A stretch of DNA of 12,500 nucleotides, taken from NCBI RefSeq assembly GCF_037975245.1, contig NC_092569.1, positions 15,085,001 through 15,097,500 of the forward strand, read 5' to 3'. Made by a program: the position numbers and the translations under genes. Each line of letters starts with the position of its first letter. Within the stretch, counting starts at the first letter, position 1. Below, piece by piece: positions 7,812 to 12,500 of the stretch. The notes beneath the pieces were generated by a model. It had not been told where the DNA came from. It searched no databases and worked only from the letters and a program-made list of their open reading frames with translations. Source of the DNA: Apostichopus japonicus. Its lineage: Eukaryota > Echinodermata > Holothuroidea > Aspidochirotida > Stichopodidae.

Positions 7812-8640
7812 CTATCACCCCATAAATTGAGAGCACCATTTTGTTGGTAATAACAAAGTAACATTCTGGAACATACAAAATATTCTGTTGCACATAACGA
7901 CAACTCAAATGTGGCCGGTAAAACCATGATGTCCATTTCTCGACTGCAGTTCAAAGGTAAAGGTCTGTCTGTTGCTACATATTCATACATATATAAATAC
8001 AGCTGATCTGTTATATAAATAGACTGTCGTGCTTTCCTTCAGGAGGGCTTAATTTTGCACAGTCACTGTTATTGTCATTTTTGTTACAAATTTATGGGAT
8101 TAAATGGATAATAAGAACCATTCATGACAGTGCAGTATTTTTATCATTATATTTACGCTTTCTGTCGAAAACTGGACTAAACAGATCAATTTTATATGCA
8201 GGTATCACTTGATAAAATTTTATGATTTAAGAATTTTAGAAAAAAAATACGCCTTTAATTATTTCAGTTTTATTTAAGGTTCATTTTAGGTTTATGCCTT
8301 GCATGCATTTATCAACAGATCTCATTATGTTGGAGGAAAGGTGCATTATGATGGCTGTATAGGTGGCTCACAATAAAAATGATAAAGAATAAATGGAGCA
8401 TTCCTTGTTTAATTCGTACATGAATGGATATATTTACAATAGTTTGCGACTATTGAACGCAGTGACGGTCAAGCGATTTGTTTTGAATATGTTAGTCCTT
8501 GTATATAAACCCTTCACAAAAATCGGCAACGAAGTACTGACAAATTGTCAACAACTTAATTATAGAAAACAAAGCTGTTTCAAAACAAAGCAACGGAAAA
8601 CTTTCTCATATCAATAATGTCAATGAACTAATGAATCAGG
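7812..8640. other. AT-rich spacer, no gene seen
   Basis: AT-rich sequence without RNA genes, transposon ends or arrays that I could detect. The minus-strand frame 7721-7990 crosses the MITE border, and the plus-strand frame 8393-8617 is short and featureless. Neither is supported as a gene. Confidence 0.55.
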
Positions 8641-8650
8641 CTTATAAGTT

Positions 8651-8711
8651 GGGGGGGGGGCACTGCGCGGTTTCAGTGGCGTTTTTGCGTTTGGCGTTGT
8701 ACCCCCCCCCC
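8651..8711. repeat. G10 and C10 runs around a CACTG/CAGTG pair
   Basis: G10 at 8651-8660 and C10 at 8702-8711 form an inverted pair separated by about 40 bp, which could fold into a GC-rich hairpin. Between them, CACTG (8661-8665) and CAGTGGCG (8674-8681) are separated by 8 bases. No flanking duplications could be matched, so this is not called a transposon junction. Confidence 0.6.
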
Positions 8712-8843
8712 TCCCTTCCAAATCCCATTAGGTGGAATCGATCCCTGGTCGGCCAGAGTAAGGTGGGTTTTTTCCGTCTATCTTTTCTATCCCTATCTTT
8801 TGAAATGATCCGTCTGGGGGAGTTGCATATATAGATAAAGACG

Positions 8844-8869
8844 GTGGAAAGCCCTTAAGGGCTTTCCAC
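8844..8869. repeat. 26-bp perfect palindrome
   Basis: Both 13-base arms match perfectly: GTGGAAAGCCCTT is followed directly by its reverse complement AAGGGCTTTCCAC with no spacer. The core is CCCTTAAGGG. The palindrome stops exactly after 13 bases on each side. It could form a hairpin in RNA or a small cruciform in DNA. It is not followed by a T-run, so it does not look like a terminator. Confidence 0.97.
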
Positions 8870-8881
8870 AACAATTGTTGT
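8868..8881. repeat. 14-bp perfect palindrome abutting the 26-bp one
   Basis: ACAACAATTGTTGT is a perfect 14-bp palindrome that shares its first two bases with the end of the 26-bp palindrome, so the two are side by side. Confidence 0.95.
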
Positions 8882-9194
8882 ATCCAACCTGAATATTCGC
8901 GTATTTGGTATACCTGAGTATAGTGCATAGTTACGATATCTCTGAAGATGTTTCGTGCCTTCAGTTCCCCACATGAGAGCATCGCCGAAATTGCCTAAGA
9001 TATGTAGTATATATAGTTTGACATGATTTAGGCCCTCCGGCAGATTGTCTAGAATAGATCAGTGACCAGTAAACCAGAGCACTGTCACGGCCAGCACGTA
9101 TGACTGGAGTGTAATGTCATCTCACTAAAATGTATACATAGAAGCGATATCGCACCCGCTGACAATACGCTTTGCAGCTATTTCAAGGGTCGCC
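8882..9194. other. Spacer without recognisable genes
   Basis: Mixed-composition sequence downstream of the palindromes. It holds no array, no transposon end and no RNA gene that I can see. The minus-strand frame 8728-8982 runs through the palindromes and is not credible. Confidence 0.5.
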
Positions 9195-9270
9195 TCGCGC
9201 CATCTTGGTAAACCCAAAACAATGACTCGCGCAAAACACTTTCTAAAGAAGCAGCTAGTCCAATCATAGG
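9195..9270 (-). promoter_or_regulatory. Possible minus-strand promoter-like segment (CCAAT and YY1-like motif)
   Basis: On the minus strand, ATTGG (inverted CCAAT, about 9260-9264) lies about 55 bases upstream of CCAAGATGGCGCGAGG (about 9193-9208). The latter contains AAGATGGCG, the core of the YY1 binding motif that often sits at transcription starts in animals. The local CpG density (GGCGCGAGGCGACC) is higher than in the surrounding AT-rich DNA. The ATG in the motif opens only a six-codon frame (Met-Ala-Arg-Gly-Asp-Pro-stop), so any transcript would need splicing or be non-coding. Chance occurrence remains likely. Confidence 0.22.
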
Positions 9271-9452
9271 CAAACAGCAAAGAGCAGACTGTGATTTCAC
9301 TCCCAATAAAGCTTGTTATCACTATTTCTTGAGCTGAATTCGACTATCCTATGCTGGCAATTGGCCCGCCTAGGCTCAGTTACTACTATAGCTTTATTAC
9401 ATCGACAACCTCATAGTTATACTAGTAATCAGTACTACTATAGTTAACTTGT

Positions 9453-9476
9453 ATCTAGGCTAGGCTAGCCTAGGCA
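9453..9476. repeat. CTAGG-type low-complexity sequence with 14-bp palindrome
   Basis: CTAGGCTAGG at about 9455-9464 runs into the perfect 14-bp palindrome CTAGGCTAGCCTAG (about 9460-9473). Taggcctaggct-type low-complexity sequence of this kind is, from memory, frequent in echinoderm and amphioxus genomes. A related CCTAGGCTCAG is seen at about 9369. Confidence 0.7.
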
Positions 9477-9479
9477 AGT

Positions 9480-10093
9480 CATATGCTATCGCCCGTCTCT
9501 GACATGCCAAAGGACAGACGCAGTCTATAGCTGTAATCTAATACTGATCGATGAAAACTTAGGTTCCATCCTATACGAGTTGTATATTTGTTGATTTAAA
9601 AGCGGAACCTTGAAGAGGTCGTTAAACATGCAGTATGCTTCCTATGATAAGCACTTTTACTTGTCGTTACGTCCCAACAGTACAGATCGAGCAGTAACAA
9701 ACTGTTTCTTGGAACCAACGTTTTTATATTTTAAATAGAAACATGATAAAGATTCCGTTTCACTTTCATTTCCGCACACGTATACACTTAGAAGTAGCTC
9801 ACAATTCCGTGTATTGTTTTTTTTTTCATTTTGTTATTTTAAGAATTTTCTTACGCTCTGGAAAGCCTGTTGATTGGGCACTTCATTGCCTAACGTTAAG
9901 ACTCTACGTAAAATAGCAGTGTAGGTTGACGCTTTTGGGTGACTGCAAGCGACAAGCCAAACGTAGCTTCCATGTATACTTTTCTGTGTGTCAGATACGG
10001 TGCTGACGATGACCAATCAGGGAGCGGCTATCTCTGGCCCAGTCGCACAATAACATTCCTTGCGTATAGATAGCCGTTTTAACATTTAATCAG
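9480..10093. other. Spacer, no gene seen
   Basis: AT-rich to mixed sequence with a T-run near 9818-9826. A CCAAT-containing word GACCAATCAG lies at 10011-10020. A 9-bp inverted repeat is present (CGGCTATCT at 10025-10033, AGATAGCCG at 10068-10076, 34-base gap). None of the short frames is convincing, and the CCAAT word alone does not define a promoter. Confidence 0.5.
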
Positions 10094-10150
10094 GAATTTT
10101 AGATATCTCGAAATAATTTCAAATGAAATTTCAGATATCTCATATTTCAA
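10094..10150. repeat. Outlying degenerate copies of the 21-bp repeat
   Basis: Two to three degenerate units (TTTTAGATATCTCGAAATAA and TTTCAGATATCTCATATTTC) lie about 100 bp upstream of the main 21-bp array. They are separated from it by unrelated sequence (about 10151-10250), as expected for an eroded edge of an older, longer array. Confidence 0.8.
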
Positions 10151-10255
10151 TTCATAAGACTTTATTTCAATCTCTCGCATTAAAGTATGCAATTATGACA
10201 ATAGACGTGGGTAAATGTACAAGAGAACAAGAGATTGAGGAGTGCCAACAAGATA

Positions 10256-11467
10256 TTTATTGAAGATATCTACAAATTATTGCAGTTATCTGAAATTCCA
10301 ATTCAGATATCTCGAATTCAATTTCAGATATTCGAAATTCCAATTCAGATATCTCGAATTCAATTTCAGATATTCGAAAAAGAATTCAGATATATCGAAT
10401 TCAATGTCAGATATCTCGTAATCTATTTTTAGATATCTCGAATTCAATTTCAGATATCTGAAAAAGAATTTTAGATATCTCGAATTCAATTTTAGGTATC
10501 TCGAATTTAATTTTAAATATCTGAAACAGAATTTTAGATATCTCAAATTTAATTTTAAATATCTCGAATTCAATTTCAGATATCTGAAATAGAATTTAGA
10601 TATATTGAATTCAATTTTAGATTTCTCGAATTTAATTTTAAATATTCGAAATAGAATTCAGATATCTCGAATTCAATGTCAGATATCTCGAAATCCATTT
10701 TGATATCTCGAATTCAATGTCAGATATCTCGAAATCGAATTTTAGATATCTCGAATTCACTTTAGATATATCGAATTTAATTTCAGATATCTGAAATAGA
10801 ATTTTAGATATCTCGAATTTAAGTTTAGATATCTCGAATTCAATTTCAGATATCTGAAATAGAATTTTAGATATCTCGAATTCAATGTTAGATTTCTCGA
10901 ATTTAATTTTAAATATCTGAAGTAGAATTTTAGATACTTCGAATTTAAATTTAGATATCTCGAAATCCATTTTAGATATCTCGATATTCAATTTTAGATA
11001 TCTGAAATAGAACTTTAGATATCTCGAATTCACTTTAGATATATCGAATTTAATTTCAAATATCTGAAATAGAATTTTAGATATCTCGAATTTAAGTTTA
11101 GATATCTCGAATTTAATTTCAGATATCTGAAATAGAATTTTAGATATCTCGAATTCAATTTTAGATTTCTCGAATATAATGTTAAATATCTGAAGTAGAA
11201 TTTTAGATATCTCGAATTTAATTTTAGATATCTCGAAATTCGGTTTAGATATCTCGAAATTCGGTTTAGATATCTCGAATTCAATTTTAGATATCTGAAA
11301 TAGAACTTAAGGTATCTCGAATTCAATTTTAGATATCTGGAAATTTGATTTCAAATATCTGAAATAGATATCTCGAGTTTAATTTTAGATGTCTTGAATT
11401 TAATGTTAGGTATCTCAAATTTAATTAGAGATATCTAAAATAAGAAACAATTTCAGAGATCTGAAAT
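10256..11467. repeat. 21-bp palindrome-rich minisatellite with 273-bp super-period
   Basis: Roughly 57 head-to-tail units of about 21 bp. The typical unit is AGATATCT followed by CGAATTCAATTTT. Most units carry GATATC and many carry GAATTC, separated by about 3 bases. Three main variants alternate: CTCGAATTCAATTTT, CTCGAATTTAATTTT and CTGAAATAGAATTTT. Where TTTCA precedes AGATATCTGAAA, the junction forms a perfect 16-18-bp palindrome (for example near 10446, 10575, 10784, 10845 and 11119). A higher-order period is visible. The odd segment TCGAATTCACTTTAGATATA occurs at 10751 and 11024 (273 bp = 13 x 21). The variant ATTTCTCG occurs at 10621, 10892 and 11165 (271 and 273 bp). Two identical adjacent units with AAATTCGGTTT lie at 11226-11267. 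Because 21 is a multiple of three and the unit has no stop in some frames, three minus-strand frames and one plus-strand frame stay open with a 7-residue period (RYLKLNS-like). These are artefacts, broken where units have 20 or 22 bp. Confidence 0.97.
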
Positions 11468-12118
11468 TCCCGGTTTATTGTTTAAATGGCTTTCCATATC
11501 TGCGCACATGTTCACTGTTTATTACTGTTGTCGATAACAATTGTTGCCCTTCTGTTAAGAGTGGGAACCATGTATGTGTGTTACGTACTCTCGTTGTTAT
11601 TATTGTGTTATTAGCCTGCAAATGCTTGTAAGGGGTGAGGGGGGGGGGTGGATTGGGAATAAATCTTTGCTTAAGGGTCTGCACTGTACCTTATGGATGG
11701 TATGAAGTCAGGAAACAGTGAAATCATTAAATAGGAAACAGTGAAATACGTTGTGTCAAAACTCAAAAGTGTACCTATATTGACATGTTCAGGAGAATTG
11801 GTCTGTACTAACTTGGTAATGAAGGAGAGGGCCAGAGAGGGGATTGAGACAAGGAGCAGGTTTGATATATAAACAAATAGTCAGACCAAAGCAAAACCGT
11901 TGAGGAAACAATCCTTTACTTCTTAACTTTCCAAATTTTCTAAATAAATAGTGATGATAACAATAAAATTACAGTGATTGACCTTGCCCACAAGCGGAGT
12001 AAGCCAAAGAGAACTATCTTACAAAGGTTTTAAATTTCATCAGGTGTGTTTTAGCCTTTTTTCATGAATGTTACTTACTTAAAGAGTATCAGGCTTCGCA
12101 CCCGTTAACAAACTAACT
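11468..12118. other. Spacer with G10 run, no gene seen
   Basis: Mixed AT-rich sequence after the minisatellite. G-rich AAGGGGTGAGGGGGGGGGGT spans 11630-11649, with G10 at 11639-11648. AGGAAACAGTGAAAT is duplicated at 11710-11724 and 11733-11747 (23-bp offset). No RNA gene and no transposon end were found. The minus-strand frame 11475-11684 is Pro-rich only because of the G-run. Confidence 0.5.
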
Positions 12119-12148
12119 GGGGACGGTGGGGGGGGGGGGGGTGGGAGG
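12118..12148. repeat. G-rich tract (G14), quadruplex capable
   Basis: A GGGG block, GG, G14 (12128-12141) and GGG follow each other with one- to two-base spacers on the plus strand, a pattern able to form a G-quadruplex. The flanks are ordinary AT-rich DNA. Confidence 0.85.
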
Positions 12149-12500
12149 AGTGTCACTTGCACCATTTGATGTGTCAAATTTCATATATTGATAGGCCTAT
12201 TGTAACGTGATATAGTATAATATAACCACGTGGATGAAGGCCACATTGTAACCCCCCTTCCTCACCGGCCACTTGTGGATTCTTTAAAAAAAAAAGCTTG
12301 TTTTATGCTGCATAGAAGATCAAGGACATATAAACGACACTATCAGTTACGGTATATTGAAAATATCAGCCCAAGCGTTCGAATATTATTGGGACAAAAT
12401 TAATAACATCGCACTAGACCAGACGCAGTTTGACAATTTTCTTATTTAACGGAGTCTGTGGCAGAGGAACCTTTTCGAAATTTAAATGAGACACTGAACA
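12149..12500. other. AT-rich right end, no gene seen
   Basis: AT-rich sequence with a short C-run near 12252 and an A-run near 12285-12294. I find no open frame of note, no array and no RNA gene up to the window edge. Confidence 0.55.

Noticed and set aside
8844-8869. Transcription terminator hairpin
   Set aside because: No T-run follows the palindrome and no gene precedes it; intrinsic terminators are not expected in an animal genome.
10011-10076. Promoter with CCAAT word and 9-bp inverted repeat
   Set aside because: No TATA-like element, initiator or downstream gene accompanies it; one CCAAT word in AT-rich DNA is expected by chance.
10235-11326. Open frames of 65 to 131 codons with a repeating heptad on both strands
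   Set aside because: A 21-bp repeat unit keeps the frame by arithmetic. The frames break exactly at units of odd length and show no other coding sign.

Overview
The window looks like non-coding DNA from a metazoan nuclear genome, most likely a marine invertebrate deuterostome such as an echinoderm (possibly a sea cucumber). The grounds are an AT-rich background, dense microsatellites and minisatellites, a tRNA-derived SINE, two short hAT-like non-autonomous DNA transposons, a decayed tandem repeat of a GACCTTTGACCTCCACC type, CTAGGCTAGCC-type low-complexity sequence, and nine G or C homopolymer runs of 10 or more bases. The lineage is inferred from remembered repeat families, not from a search. 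There is no operon-like layout and no bacterial signal.

I find no convincing protein-coding gene. Every open frame is short (about 131 codons or fewer). The longest ones come from repeats: a TA dinucleotide tract reads as alternating Ile-Tyr, and a 21-bp minisatellite stays open because its period is a multiple of three. The others are low-complexity or resemble no family I recognise. The window is best read as intergenic or deep intronic.

Layout, left to right. A (TA)n microsatellite lies at 75-284 and a 19-bp minisatellite with a 190-bp higher-order period at 604-1087. A homopurine/homopyrimidine region spans about 1770-2330. A 619-bp hAT-like MITE with perfect 8-bp target duplications sits at 2497-3115. 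AT-rich sequence with a possible dispersed-repeat remnant (3975-4100) and a GC-richer patch (4380-4590) follows. A tRNA-derived SINE occupies about 5299-5535, with a GCGCTATATAAA-type retroposon tail at 5588-5650. A decayed tandem array of about 133-bp units runs from about 5703 to 6300 and passes almost directly into a younger tandem array of 315-318-bp units at about 6310-7145. A second hAT-like MITE of about 235 bp is at 7569-7803. A 26-bp perfect palindrome abuts a 14-bp palindrome at 8844-8881. A possible minus-strand promoter-like segment is near 9195-9270. A 1.2-kb, 21-bp palindrome-rich minisatellite occupies about 10256-11467. The right end has G-runs and otherwise featureless AT-rich DNA.

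No genes work together here. The biology is repeat turnover at three levels: dinucleotide expansion, minisatellites with nested higher-order periods, and insertion of non-autonomous transposons. The most notable items are the 21-bp array, in which most units carry GATATC and many carry GAATTC, with a 273-bp (13-unit) super-period; the 19-bp array with its 10-unit super-period; and the two structurally well-defined MITEs.
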